From the NCBI RefSeq assembly GCF_028476545.1, contig NW_026731930.1, forward strand, positions 605,001 through 669,000: a DNA stretch of 64,000 nucleotides. Direction: 5' to 3'. The notes beneath the pieces were generated by a model. That model did no database searches, was not told the DNA's origin, and saw nothing but the letters and a program-made list of their open reading frames with translations. Position numbers and translations under genes: made by a program. Origin of the DNA: Physella acuta. Taxonomy: Eukaryota > Mollusca > Gastropoda > Physidae. Below, piece by piece: positions 23,780-34,860 of this stretch (its first letter is position 1; the number at the start of each line of letters is the position of its first letter).

Positions 23780-24000
23780 TTGAAAATTATTGTTAGGTAG
23801 GTTGTGCATATGTAAATATATTACACCGTAACACTGCCATACATGTGTTAACATGTTACACCTTAACACACACACTTAAATGTTATTCAGGCCGAACTCA
23901 TATACACATGTCACTCTAACATAGTCGTACACATGTACACATATTATGACACCCTAACACATATGTACATTTGTAAACATATATACACCCTAACACAGCG
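23780..24000. repeat. Degenerate ~38-bp tandem repeat (ACACCCTAACAC)
   Basis: Five to six imperfect units built around ACATGTxxACATATxxTACACC then CTAACACA. The homologous place in family B copy 6 (39,585-39,780) carries the same array, so it is part of the family. Confidence 0.75.
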
Positions 24001-24060
24001 GGCACAAGAAAACTATATGTGATCCAGCTTTTTCACTATTCATCCAATATAAACTTTCAT

Positions 24061-24329
24061 ACGTTTGATGAAAGTGTTTTGTTTAAAATTAGCAAGATTA
24101 GAAAACACAGTTACTTCAATGGGAACAATTCAATACTCCACGCATTTTGTTTGAGTAGATATATGACATGTTACAACAAATTGCTTGACTTTGTTTAGTT
24201 GCTTAATTTATTTTTCTTTTCTTGATAACTTGAAAGAACATGTCTTTATAGTTTGAAAGAACAAAACATATTTTTTTTTTCATGGACAAAACTCGATGTA
24301 ATCAATGCTAAGTTCCTAATATTAATATA
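24061..24329. other. AT-rich, no gene
   Basis: Nothing recognised. Confidence 0.35.
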
Positions 24330-24805
24330 ATTGTTTTATCATATTTATTAGAGTTTGCAACTACTAATTGGTATATTAAGTATGTTTGTCTTAGCCTTTG
24401 TTTATTCATCTAGCTCTTTATTGCGGAGCAATTGAGTTATAAGAATCCGTAAGTAGCAAATATTAACACATATTAATATGAAACATGTAAGGCCTAAAAT
24501 AGTTCAGATACAAAATCAGTTACTAATTTTGTATTCTTGAATCTTGAATCGAGTTTCGTTATCTTAAATCTAGAATCGGGGCAATCCGATCAAATCGATC
24601 AAATACAGACTTTAACGTATTTCTAAAGTCTATTTATCGCTGGTATTCGAAACAAAAAACAGTTATATCCCTACAGTTATAGCCAAAAGCTGAAAAAACA
24701 CATTTAAACATTATGTATAGACGGATTCATGGATACTGACGCGCTACGCAAAAGCAAAATATAAGTGCCGAGTTTAAGTGGGCTTCACTCTAACAGTCTT
24801 AAAGT
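24330..24805. repeat. Family A copy 4, upstream block
   Basis: Aligns with 17,515-17,632 plus 18,070-18,500 and with 40,376-40,790 (TTAGAGTTTGCAACTACTAA, ATAGTTCAGATACAAAATCA, AAATCTAGAATCGGGGCAAT, AGTGGGCTTCACTCTAACAG). No MITE is inserted here. It ends at AAAGTATTGCTGACC, where a LINE scrap begins. Confidence 0.7.
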
Positions 24806-24875
24806 ATTGCTGACCAACACTATCACAAATGATGTACCATGACAACAAACAAACCAGCTGCCAGCAGAAGAGTTC
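24806..24875 (+). mobile_element. LINE scrap (same LINE as 20.6 kb)
   Basis: GCTGACCAACACTATCACAA and ACAACAAACAAACCAGCTGC are nearly identical to 20,658-20,715, but the fragment ends after about 70 bases. Confidence 0.75.
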
Positions 24876-25261
24876 TGTCTGTTCTGTCTTTACTTGGACT
24901 ATTTTTCTGTACCTTTGTCTACCCTTGGCGTTGAAATATCACTTTCTGTTTAAATTGCTATTTCAGTTACAACGCCTGCTTCCACCCCCTCTACATGACC
25001 CACGAGATGCGACACTTGCCTATCCTAACATAACGTATGTGTCTACAAAACCCTTCATATGTAGAGTTGACCTTATAGCACTGGCATATGGCCAGTTGTC
25101 GCTAGTTTCATTATTTAAGTTAACTGCATATGATTGTACATCTGTCATCGATTTGAAGCTCATACATGTAGGTGATTTCAGTCTAATTCTTCTACATTCG
25201 TTTAAGATTTATTTCGAATCGACTAATGCTTTTCGATTCACGATTTAAATAAAACTAAATC
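24876..25261. repeat. Dispersed segment, empty site for hAT MITE
   Basis: GACACTTGCCTATCCTAACA at 25,009-25,028 is the uninterrupted form of the sequence that carries the hAT MITE at 41,276. Flanks align on both sides (AACATAACGTATGTGTCTAC / AACAAAACGTTTGCGTCTAC; GGCATATGGCCAGTTGT / AGCATATGGCCAGTTGT). The open frame across it has no family signature. Confidence 0.6.
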
Positions 25262-26400
25262 AATCAATAGCATGTCAGCTTGGTATCGATACATTGCCGT
25301 AGGTACAGTTTACACGTACCTGATCGGGCTGAGTCTCAAGTTGTCTGTTGAGGTGTGTTTACGTGTCGTTGGTTGCATTGGTTTGACCAGTGGTCTGTGG
25401 TCGTGCAGTTCTGATATGTTTATTGCCGACATGAAATTGAAACAAGAATGTTTATGTTTTTTTCTAGAAACGTTTTTGGTTATAATGTAAGCAGATCCCA
25501 TACAACAATATCACACTTTTGATGTTTGACTAAAGAAATCAACCTCTCGACTACTTCATCGCATTTTGTCTGTGTTAAACGTGGAACTGGGTGGACTGTT
25601 TACAGTAACAAAAACAGCAGCTACATCTTTATGGAAACCTGACAGTCGTTTGAGTGGTTGTGTTTGACATCACATCTAAAGAGATCATCTTGCTAAACCC
25701 GGGTAAAATTACAACTGAAATTTGAATACATTCGAGATTTAAATAAAACGTTCACGATTAATAGCATGCCAGCTTGGTGTCTATGTAGACGTGTTGTGAA
25801 AATAATCTGTGCAATGTCTTGTAGCATGTTTGGGTATAGTGTAAACAGAAGCTATACAACAATACCACACTTTAATATTTCGACTCTAAACAATATCCCT
25901 CTCTGCTACTTCGTCACATTTTATCTGTTTAACTTCGAATACATTTATATTAAGCACATGCATAACCTACTCACAACTCAAAGTTAATACAAATTAAAAT
26001 ATTACATTTTTGTTAATACTACATTATAATATAGGGTTATCTACATTGTAGCTAGGAATGTTATTTTTTTTAATGTATTTATTGTTTTCGTTACTATAAA
26101 TTTACAGTTTACTTGTTACTTCCCATTTTTAAATCCCACTATTATAAGGGAAACAATTCTAATAGCGTTTATATCACTAGTTATGAATATAAATTAAAAA
26201 AAAAACAATATTAAATGGACAATAATGTCGGACAAAAAAACTTTACTACAAAATAACATATATGAAAATATGAAAATATTATCTGAATGTGTGCTTTATG
26301 TGTTTCTATTTTTTTTTTTTTTTAATTATGAAAAACTGTATCGAGTTTGCTTACTCTTTTAAAAAACATTTGAATAAGTAGGTAAACATTGTTGCTAATA
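25262..26400. repeat. Family A copy 4, main part
   Basis: GGTATCGATACATTGCCGTA, GTGTGTTTACGTGTCGTTGG, TCGTGCAGTTCTGAT (a block unusually similar to 42,355-42,490), then AATATCACACTTTTGATGTT (U2-like remnant), CAACCTCTCGACTACTTC, TTTACAGTAACAAAAACAGC, a second partial round from 25,765, TTACTTCCCATTTT and ACTGTATCGAGTTTGCTTAC. No gene. Confidence 0.7.
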
Positions 26401-26655
26401 TCCGTGACGTTCTCGATCAATATTCACAGAAACAAGTGAACTCTACTTCACTTGCCCCATAGATCGTCAGGTTTAAAAGCGAAACTTTACATACAATTTG
26501 TTACATGATTTCGAACATCAAAAATGGAAAAAAACGAAAGGTTTGAAAAAAATGTTAAAATAAAAAATAAATTAAAATTAAAAAATTAAAAATATGTTGT
26601 GTCGCTCCATTTAAAACAAAAAGTCTTTTTTTTTTTTTTTTATAAACTCAACACA

Positions 26656-26723
<68 letters not shown>

Positions 26724-26924
26724 AACAAGTGAAATTTGTTTATTGAAATTTTGTTGGTCCTTATGCAAAATATATAACACATAACACACAGCAAAACTGA
26801 CGTTCTAATCAATCTTTTTTACGATACATCGTTAGTACAATAATTAGCAATTAATTAATAAAATAGATCACCAAAATCTTCCAGTCATCCGCAACAAAAA
26901 ATACATCTCGTGAACTACGTTGAA
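26401..26924. other. AT-rich with 65-bp poly(A) tract
   Basis: A near-pure A-run occupies 26,657-26,721, preceded by a T-run at 26,626-26,641. It could be a retroposon tail, but no element body is recognisable upstream. Positions 26,875-26,925 resemble the duplicated segment at 16,640-16,740. Confidence 0.5.
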
Positions 26925-27005
26925 CTTTTTGTGACGATGTGTGACGGAGGGGATGGGGAAGTTAAAAATCGTAAAAAAAGGGTGACGTCATTTATGGATG
27001 AACCC
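26925..27005. mobile_element. Truncated GGGGTC-type MITE
   Basis: TTTTGTGACGATGTGTGACG through GTGACGTCATTTATGGATGA and ACCC matches the last ~80 bases of the 434-bp MITE at 17,633. The left part is missing. Confidence 0.8.
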
Positions 27006-27390
27006 TTTATAAAAAAAACGTCCGACAATTATATTCAACCAAGCTTCATGCAATGTGCGTTATGTATATTCCGATTCATGTTTTAAGTTTAGCAGGGGAG
27101 GGAACTTTAAATAAATTGCTTAAATAGTTAGAAATACAAGTCGGTTTACAATACTTTAATAAAAAAATAAAATTATATAAATATTTGATTGAATTATTTC
27201 TTTCATTTATTGAAAAGAAAAAATAATGGGTCATTTTCTATGTAACTATTATATTATTTATGTAATCGTAACCACATAAAGCAGTGATGTTTTTATTTCT
27301 AAATCCAACTACTCTCGAAATACTTCGTTTTAATAATGCTCTGCCTCCTGCCTTAATTCCAATTGTGCTATCACATATTTTTAAAACAAG

Positions 27391-27423
<33 letters not shown>

Positions 27424-28507
27424 TTTTTAAAACAAGAAAAAAAAAAAAAAATATTTTTAAAACAATATAACAAAAAATGAAAAATTCATTTAAGTTTTAA
27501 ATTAACTTATTAACAGAGAGCAAGTGTAGTCAAAAGAATACAAAAACGGAGAGGGGGGGGGGGGGCGTATTGAGGTTGTTTTTTTTTTCCGCATTGAATA
27601 CATTTCCAATTATATGCATAGTTATACAAAATGACTCATACATAAAATAGTAGAAAAGCTTCGAGTCTCAGGTACTTTTGTTTCTTTGTGAAACTGGTCA
27701 TTGCATCTAATGGAAATCAGTTTTTACGATAAGTTGACGCAGATGGCAGCTAACTCTATATAATCATACTATGCTTAGATTGTATATTTTCCAATATATT
27801 ACATAATATTACATAAATCATGCGAGATCATATTATGCCGGGCTAGTCTTGTCTACATTTGGATGACAAAAACATGAAATGGACTACATTGTTAAAATGT
27901 TGTTTCAATTGTATACACACAAATAGTTCTTTATTGCATAGCGTTACTAAATAATGGTTCATCAATTTATGACATCCAGACAATTTTGGATTTTTAGTAT
28001 CCCCCCACCCCCCGTCATACACAAAGTTTCTTCCGGGCATCACTTCGGAAATGGAATTTATATAGAAAACACATATTTTTACCAGTGCCCCTCCCCCCCC
28101 CCCCCTGAAAGTATCAAGTGCCCCCAGCCCCTGTAGAAAAAAGTCGGGAAGAAACACTGTACATACATCTCCACTTTCGCCTTACATCATGTAAATGGGA
28201 GGTAGCTATTAAATACTAATTTACTAAAACAAAAGCGTTGCGCCTGTCAGTGGTAGAAACGACGATTTTAACGAATAAAGTAACATTAAAACTTCCATAG
28301 CAAGTAGCTGCAAAAGTAATGAACACACGTCATAATGAGATCTGACGACTATTTGACAATTGTATGCACGGGGCTTTTGGCTTTGAATACATTTATACGT
28401 TAAACATTTTATATTATAAAAAACAATATACATTATTACTTTAATAGTAGACAAGGTTTTACAACTCCGTCTAGTTTCTTTTTTTTGTGCTTTACATAGC
28501 CTACTAT
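27006..28507. repeat. Dispersed blocks shared with 7.1-7.7 and 2.98-3.3 kb
   Basis: Positions 27,170-27,850 align with 7,090-7,660 and 27,835-28,310 with 2,980-3,300. A-runs at 27,390-27,421 and 27,437-27,450 and two C-runs (28,001-28,012; 28,090-28,106) are present. Open frames over the C-runs are proline- or glycine-rich noise. Confidence 0.6.
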
Positions 28508-28603
28508 AAATTACTATAAAGAAAAACGTGGACCACTTTAGTATCTATAGGATACCTTTACTAATATTTAGGAAGAGACCCACGTTTTTCTTTTTAGTAA
28601 TTT
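28508..28603. repeat. 24-bp inverted repeat (hairpin)
   Basis: The left arm 28,508-28,531 (AAATTACTATAAAGAAAAAC then GTGG) pairs with the right arm 28,580-28,603 with one mismatch, around a 48-base loop that itself contains GTATC..GATAC. Only the right arm and its downstream DNA match the related block at 1,828-1,865, so the left arm looks like a local inverted duplication. Confidence 0.8.
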
Positions 28604-29221
28604 AAATAGTGGTGTATAATTTATTTTCTACTTGTTAGTGCATTTTTACACAAAAGCTTGTTATTAAACGTTTGTTATGATTTTTTTTTTTAGTAATTTA
28701 CATGTTTTTATTTACAATAGAGTTGCATGGCTAAAGACTCATCTTATAAAGCATTAGGTACAATAAATGAATCAGAGTAATAGACATACCAAACTTATCG
28801 AACACAATTTTAGCCTACCTAGACGATACAACTTTTACTCTCCTAACAAAATTAATACATATCCTTAATATTCTCCTGTCATTACAATGTCAGTGGCTTC
28901 ACAATTTGTGTCTGTGTTTTGTAGATCTAGTCAGATTATGTACATTTGGTTTTAGCGTCTCAAAATGCCAATTCATGATATCATTTTTTTTTTTAATACT
29001 TGAATCATTGGGGGTGGGCGCCGGTAAAAAAAAAAAAAAAAAAACACCTTTTTTAAATTGTTATAAAACAATTATTTCTTTACAGCTTTTTAAAGGTACA
29101 CCTGTATTTGCATTTTCACTAAAAAAAAATGTGAAAAAATCCCGGTAACTATGACAACGGCGCTCATCTTGAAAAATTAACCCCTTCGTAGGTTTTCCAC
29201 CATTCATCAAATATTATGTTT
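28604..29221. other. AT-rich, possible transposon flank
   Basis: Start (28,604-28,740) matches block C (1,840-1,970). Near 29,146-29,165 the sequence CCCGGTAACTATGACAACGG resembles TCCGTTGCCATGGTGACGGC at 50,837-50,856 inside another element, and a run GGGGGTGGGCGCCGG lies at 29,010-29,024. Confidence 0.4.
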
Positions 29222-29580
29222 TAAGCAAAATAAACAATAAATTGACAATCATCTTCCATATTTTGGGGTCCTCAGCTTATATTTTTTTTCTATTGTCCAT
29301 TGTGCATAACTCCTGCGTTTTTCTTCCTTTGATTTATCAACTTCTGGTGGGGTTGAAGTGAAATTCTTGCCTCTACGACCAGGTCTTGAGGTGATATTTC
29401 TTTGATTTAATCCCTAAATGTGAGCTCTCGCTACCATTTGCCTATATTCAAGTTTTGTTTTGCATTGTAGCCAGTATTGAATTCTTGTCACATGTATATA
29501 TAAATTGCCTTTTGACTTTAAATCTTTATCTTGGCATCACATTATCAATGTATGAAACATGGAGATCAGGTTCAGTGGAC
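29222..29580 (-). pseudogene. Coding relic, unknown transposase-like
   Basis: The minus-strand translation gives VKTTWSTEPDLHVSYIDNVM near 29,540-29,600, then VTRIQYWLQC, KLEYRQMVARAHI, a stop, and GLNQRNITSRPGRRGKNFTS, TPPEVDKSKEEKRRSYAQW down to 29,268. The residue mix (basic, with conserved-looking RPGRRGKN) looks like a real decayed protein, probably from a DNA transposon, but I cannot name the family. No terminal repeats were established. Confidence 0.4.
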
Positions 29581-30350
29581 CATGTAGTCTTCACAGTTTA
29601 GAAGTACATGGTATCTGTGAGTTTAAAAAATAATCTCTACTGTGGCATGTACAGTTTACTATGATCGATACTTAGAGTTACCAAGCACTCAAAAAAATAA
29701 ATTTTTTAATTGCCTAAAAATAGTGTGATCTTCCTTTCTATCAACATCTATTGTCCACTTTTCATAACCACAGTCAATAACTTTTATTTGAAACCTTGTT
29801 TTCAGAAGCCACTAGTTGAACATAATATCTTGATTCAGTCTGTTTTTTGTAATATCTTAAGGACGTTTGGTTGTTCATGCTTTGGTCAAGTCTAGTTCTA
29901 TTGATGATAATGAAAGAACATAACATGTTTTGATACGAGATTATATTTCGGTTATCTGTGTAACAAGTACAGTTATACATTAACATTTGTCCAAAGAAAG
30001 TTAGATAAAACACAAACACAATACTTAGAGTTTTTAAACAGCTAGGATAACGTTGCAGTTGATGCTCTCTAAAATGTATCATGTTCATCTTCACCTTCCT
30101 ACATCATATACAGATCAGAGCCAACAGATGGGGGAAGTGATCAACAAAGTATTTTACGACCCCCACCTTTCACGTGCTAATCTCGTAGTTTTTGATGCAA
30201 GCAACATGGCTGGGTTTCCAAGTATTTTTAAACTTCTATTTTATAAAATCATGAAAGCGAGCTGACCGAGAGGATGTTGTCAATGTACCAGGACTTTAAT
30301 ATGTGCACTTTGAAATTAGTTAGAAAATGTTATACAAATGGGAATATAAG
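29581..30350. other. Intergenic, no gene supported
   Basis: Several short open frames on both strands lack any recognisable motif. Positions 30,255-30,300 weakly resemble 12,850-12,880. Confidence 0.35.
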
Positions 30351-30489
30351 GGGTCATCCATATATGACGTCCACATGGGTGGGGAGGGGGTCTGAAAAAA
30401 ATAGACTTTTGCGAATTAAGTGGACTTTTGTGGGGAGGTTGTCCAAAATAATTTTAAAATATGTTTGGACGTCATATATGGATGACCTC
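30351..30489. mobile_element. Palindromic 139-bp MITE, GGGGTC-type
   Basis: GGGTCATCCATATATGACGT at the left and ACGTCATATATGGATGACCT at the right are long inverted repeats of ~24 bp. A 4-bp direct repeat TAAG flanks it (30,347-30,350; 30,490-30,493). It shares the ATCCATAxATGACGTC terminus with the 434-bp family but has a different, shorter centre. Confidence 0.85.
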
Positions 30490-31170
30490 TAAGGAGATTT
30501 ACGTACCTAGAGGCGTTTTTTATTTAATCATTTTATACATCATATTTTAAAACCTATGTTCCGTGTTTGACTTCTAGGGATAAAAGTTATTGTTTAACAG
30601 TACTTGTTACATACATTTCCGACGTTAAAAGTCGAGCAGGAGAACAAGTCAAATGTTGCTTAAAAGCATTAGAAAAAAATTCTAACTCTAAACTGTGCAT
30701 GCGGTGGGAAGATCATTAATTATATTTTATTGCATCTCTTTGAAAATGTTAAATACAAATCTAAGGCTTTCAATTCTTGAAATTACAATAAAGTTTTAAT
30801 AATCAGTCGAAGGAAAACTAAACAATTTGAAGGTGTGTGTATACAATTATTATATTCTATGAAATGTTATATTCTGTTTTTAAATTAAAGGTGATTAATT
30901 ACACAATTATGTATATAATTTACTCGGCTTGCTATTTGTGGCATATTTGCATTGTCTCCCTTGAAAACATAAAATTTTGCATTTAATAGAGGGAGGTAAT
31001 TACTCTTGGTAAAATCAAAACTAGAATAAAATGTAAGATCAACTAAAATTATGAGAAAAGCAAATGCTCACATAAGAAAAGTAAATGGCTGTCAGACATT
31101 GAGAAAAGAACATGCGACAGTCGTGGGGTTAGAACTGTAGGATCTGTTTTATCATTTTTTTTTTCTCACA
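30490..31170. repeat. Dispersed block shared with 8.4-9.2 kb
   Basis: Second copy of the 8,440-9,160 block with the same order of landmarks (GGATAAAAGTTATTGTTTAA, TTACTCGGCTTGCTATTTG, ATGGCTGTCAGACATTGAG). Confidence 0.65.
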
Positions 31171-32075
31171 GTCTACTGTTTCCTTCAGAAAATGTTCACA
31201 AACTGTGGCTGTTACGGGGGATTTAATTATAAAAAAATTAACAATCACAATAATAGACAGATTGTACCTATGTGGTATAACATATACAGAGAGTCCGACA
31301 ATAAAAGACAAAGGCACCTGTGCAAAACTAAAGGGGAAAAAAGTAAACAAAAAAACTAGAAAAACCTACAGTTATACTAGTTTCGCCAGGGTAGCACAAT
31401 GAAATAGACCCATTATACCCTAAATTATATGTATATCAACCAACATAACTATTTCCACCAACTACATCAAATAAACAAAAAAAAACAACATATGAGATCG
31501 CTTGTATTAAAAATCAACAACGAAACGACACTTAAAAAAAGATGTATTTATTACGAGGTGTTATTATTGTCATTGCAACTATGAAAACATTTTCTCCGAT
31601 GGTACCTAGGATCGTGGTCTGCCACCTCACTTCTTGTAGTCTTTGTTTAGTTATTCTCTCCCTGTATTTTACATGGTTATTTAAAAAACGAAATTATGTA
31701 TGTAGTGCGTCGATTGTTTGACATCTTGCGAAGAAAGGTTTAAACTGTGTTTGATATGCCCTAATATACGAGTTCTATTGTAATGTTATTTATTGACAAT
31801 ATTTAAAATATCCCATGCATTATATGATCAGTAAGGTTCCAAAAACTACAACATTTAACACGTTTTGTTTATGTTTACAGACTGCTGATCATGTCATAAT
31901 TTTAATTATTTAAATACAATACCTGGTAAATACAACTTGATGATTATGTATCAGGGTCTTTAAGACTGATATTTACTACACCTTAGATGCATCGTTTGGC
32001 TTTTAGGCGTGAACTAGGCAGGATCTAGCAAGCCAAATTAGTTGTGCGTTTTAAACGTTTACACTTTATTTTACA
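31171..32075. other. Intergenic, no gene seen
   Basis: AT-rich. Open frames are lysine- or phenylalanine-rich and carry no motif. Confidence 0.35.
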
Positions 32076-32391
32076 CGAGCTGACCCGCGACGTAGTAGAC
32101 GCTGCTAACTAGATGTTTTTTCAGCTGACCAGCAATTCATAATTTGTGAATTCGACACAACCTTCCCCCCCCCCTTCCGCAGTGAAAGCAGCCGTTTACA
32201 GACGGCAATGAAAATATCTAGCAGAAATTGTTACCTCCCCTTCGTTTCAAATCATGTAATACTAAATTATCTGCCCCTTATAGTCGTCACTAGTTCAACC
32301 CGGCTCTATAATTGTAAACATTCGTGAACCATAGCTCACCAGACTGGTGGGAGCGGTAGCGATATGTGAGTTTGTGAGTTGACCGCCTTTA
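32076..32391 (-). mobile_element. Non-autonomous Helitron, minus strand, ~316 bp
   Basis: Reverse-complement relative of the element at 58,230-58,626. Shared segments read on this strand: CGAGCTGACCCGCG, GCAATTCATAATTTGTGAAT, TCGACA, the C-run, GAAAGCAGCC, GTTACCTCC, TTTCAAATC, AATTATCTGCCCCTTATAG, CTATAATTGTAAACA, GCTCACCAGAC. The 3' end reads GGGTCAGCTCG then T on the minus strand (canonical ...CTRR before T, with one change), preceded by a short hairpin. The 5' end is altered (ACTATAAAG instead of TCTATATATA). Confidence 0.7.
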
Positions 32392-32811
32392 TAGTCTAAT
32401 GTAGCAGAACTAACAACAAAGTTAACTAAACATTATGTTATGACTGTTTGTTGTCTAAATCATTTAAACATGGTTCAAAGTAAATATTGACACAATTACA
32501 TAGTCGAGTCTATGTCTATATAAATCCAGAGGGTGAAAAACATTGTAAACTATACAGAGGTAAACTGCTTGCCTTTACAATACAATGTATATTAATACGA
32601 GTTAACTAGCCATGTAAGTACACATTGACGCTATGTGCAATATCACCTTGATGATATCACACTAAGTTGTATATTGCGCTACATTTGACCAGCTCCAAAA
32701 GTGACGTCTACGTATCTTACATGGTTTCACATTTTCTATTTTAGTTTATTTTAAATTTGTCTAAATGATTAGGAACACTGTCGGCGACATATTGTTAGTT
32801 TAGTTTACCAA
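32392..32811. repeat. Family B copy 5, left part
   Basis: Positions 32,640-32,811 match family B (CACTAAGTTGTATATTGxGC, GACCAGCTCCAAAAGTGACG, TCTACGTATCTTACATGGTT). Interrupted at A|T by the Helitron starting at 32,812 and resumed at 35,100. Confidence 0.65.
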
Positions 32812-32903
32812 TCTATATATATATAAAGCAATGTATGTCTGTGTGTGTGTGTGTGTGTGTCTGTGTGTCCTTTATGCATTACTACACCTCTCATCACATC
32901 GCC

Positions 32904-34320
32904 GTGAAACTTTGGGAAGTTGTTGAGAATATTCCTGGGGAGGTTTCTGCGAAAAAAAATATTTCAAATTCGCAGGGGTGGCGCCCCCACAGGGCGCGAT
33001 TTGTTTTTTTCTATATACGGTTTATAAAAATAAAAGTCGATTTTGGTTTGGCATCGTTCATCCTATAGCCATGAGACTTTGGGGAGTTCATTATACCACT
33101 CTAGGGAAGGGTTCTGTAAAAAAATAATTTTTAATTTCGCAAGGGCGGCGCCACGGGAGGGTCCGATTTTTCTCTATATACGGTATATAAAAATAATAAA
33201 AGTGAATTGCAGTGACACCATTCGTCCTATAGGCATGAAACTTTGGGGGTGTTGATTAGGACACTCTGGGGAAGGGTTCTGTAAAAAAATCATATTTAAT
33301 TTCGCAAGGGCGGCGCCACAGTAGGGTGCAATTTTTCTCTATATACGTTATATAAAAAAAAGTGAATTGCGGTGACACCGTTCACACGATCGCCATGAAA
33401 CTTTGGGAACATGTAGAGAATATTACTGGGGAGATTTCTGCGCTAAAAACATTTTCAAATTTGCAGGGGTGGCGCCCCGGCAGGGCGCGATTTGTTTTTT
33501 CTCTTTATGCGGTATATAAAAATAATAAAAGTGAATTGAGGTGACACCGTTCACACGATCGCCATGAAACTTTGGGGAGTTCATTATAAAACTCTAGGAA
33601 AGGGTTCTGTAAAAATCATTTTTAATTTTGCAAGGGCGGCGCCACGGCAGGGTGCGATTTTTCTCTACATACGGTATATAAAAATAAAAGTCGATTTTGG
33701 TTTGACACCGTTATCCGATAGCCATGAGACTTTGAGGGAGATGATTAGAACAATTCAAAGAAGGTTTCTGTAAAAGAATAATTTTTAATTTCGCAAGGGC
33801 GGCGCCAGGGGAGGGTCCAATTTCTCTCTTTTTACGGTATATAAAAAAAAAATAAAAGTGAATTGCAGTGACACCATTTATCCGATAGGCATGAAACTTT
33901 GGGGAGTTCGTTATAACCCTCTAGGAAAGGGTTATGTAAAAAAATAATTTTTAATTTCGCAAGGGCGGCGCCACGGGAGGGTGCGATTTTTCTCTATATA
34001 CGGTATATAAAATTTCGTTTTCACACCGTTCATCCGTGTACCATGAAACTTTGGGGAGATGAATAGATCACTCAATGGTAGGGTTCTGCAAAAAATATTG
34101 TTTTATATTGCAAGGGCGGCGCACCACCGGGGGGGGGGCGATTTTTTTTCTCTATACACGGTATATAAAAAATAAAACTCGGATGCGGTTCATCCGAGTG
34201 CCATGAAACTTTAGGGAGTAGATGAGAATACTCCCGAGAATATTTCTGCGAAAAAGAAAACCAAAGTTTCTTACGGGCGGCGCCATATAGGGTACAACTT
34301 TCGTCAATACACGGTTTGGC
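32904..34320 (+). repeat. Nine ~163-bp tandem units inside the Helitron
   Basis: Each unit runs: CGATxxCCATGAAACTTTGG, xGGGTTCTGTAAAAAAATxA, TTTCGCAAGGGCGGCGCCAC, TCTCTATATACGGTATATAA, AGTGAATTGxxGTGACACCG. The first, fourth and ninth units belong to a second variant (GAATATTxCTGGGGA, GCAGGGGTGGCGCC). Confidence 0.9.
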
Positions 34321-34764
34321 GTCCAGAGTTTTAGAGCGATTTAGTTGGAACTTGGCATCCGTTAATCGAGCGTCCAGCGTAGCGAGTAAGGGGTACTACT
34401 ATATTCAGCGGTAAAACTACAACAGGCTTCTAAAAATAACTTTGTAACGCGAGGAAATCCTTCTGTACAGTTTCGTCACCTTGAGAAAGATGAAAACATA
34501 AATTTTGAATATGAGGAGCCTACTGTAGAGTTTCGTCACTTTGCGAATGATGCAATAAGCATCTATTGTTAGACAATTCAGTCAGAAATTGAGATCAAGC
34601 GTCTAATAATAGACCATTAGTAACGCTAGCATATTGCATCAGTAAAATCCTGTTCATTTGTGTCACTTAAGCGAATGACGAAATCTGCATCATTATTAAC
34701 AGGATACTATTTGGCACGATGGCGCCTGTTAGTTTTAAGGAGTCAGGGGTCGAACGCCGCGCCA

Positions 34765-34860
34765 ATGCAGTAGTGTAATCGGGGGGGGGGGGGGGGCTTT
34801 AGAGCGCCCCTCTACGTCTCTGACACAGAGGCGGTCACCGAAGTGTGTTGCACCATATTA
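34765..34860. mobile_element. Possible MITE scrap in Helitron
   Basis: GCAGTAGTGTAATCGGGG resembles the CAGTGGCGTAGCGAGG terminus and is followed by a G-run and GAGCGCCCCTCTACGTCTCT. No opposite terminus is visible. Confidence 0.3.

Larger units (their letters stand above)
22296..24060. repeat. Family B copy 3 remainder and copy 4
   Basis: Copy 3 continues to about 22,530. Copy 4 starts with CAGGTCAGATGGGTTACCTG (SINE core, 22,538-22,557) and the U2-like segment 22,577-22,620. It then runs through CATAATGCCTGCCATATT, GAGCTACATTTGACCA, GGAAGTAATTCCC, AAGACAAGCGAGGATATCG and TAGAACCCATAATGTGTT. The tail at 23,330-23,740 (GGATCGTCTATACATGACGA, TTTTAGGGGAGGAGGAAGCA, ACTTCAGTGATGATTTCATT) also occurs at 39,045-39,485 and 63,410-63,830. 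That tail looks like a very old copy of the GGGGTC-type MITE fixed inside the family. Confidence 0.7.

Noticed and set aside
26599-26784. Lysine-repeat protein
   Set aside because: Translation of a 65-base poly(A) tract.
32835-33773. Series of 60-77-residue frames sharing a MKLW.. motif
   Set aside because: They fall in the ~163-bp tandem units of a Helitron; the shared motif reflects DNA repetition, not a protein family.
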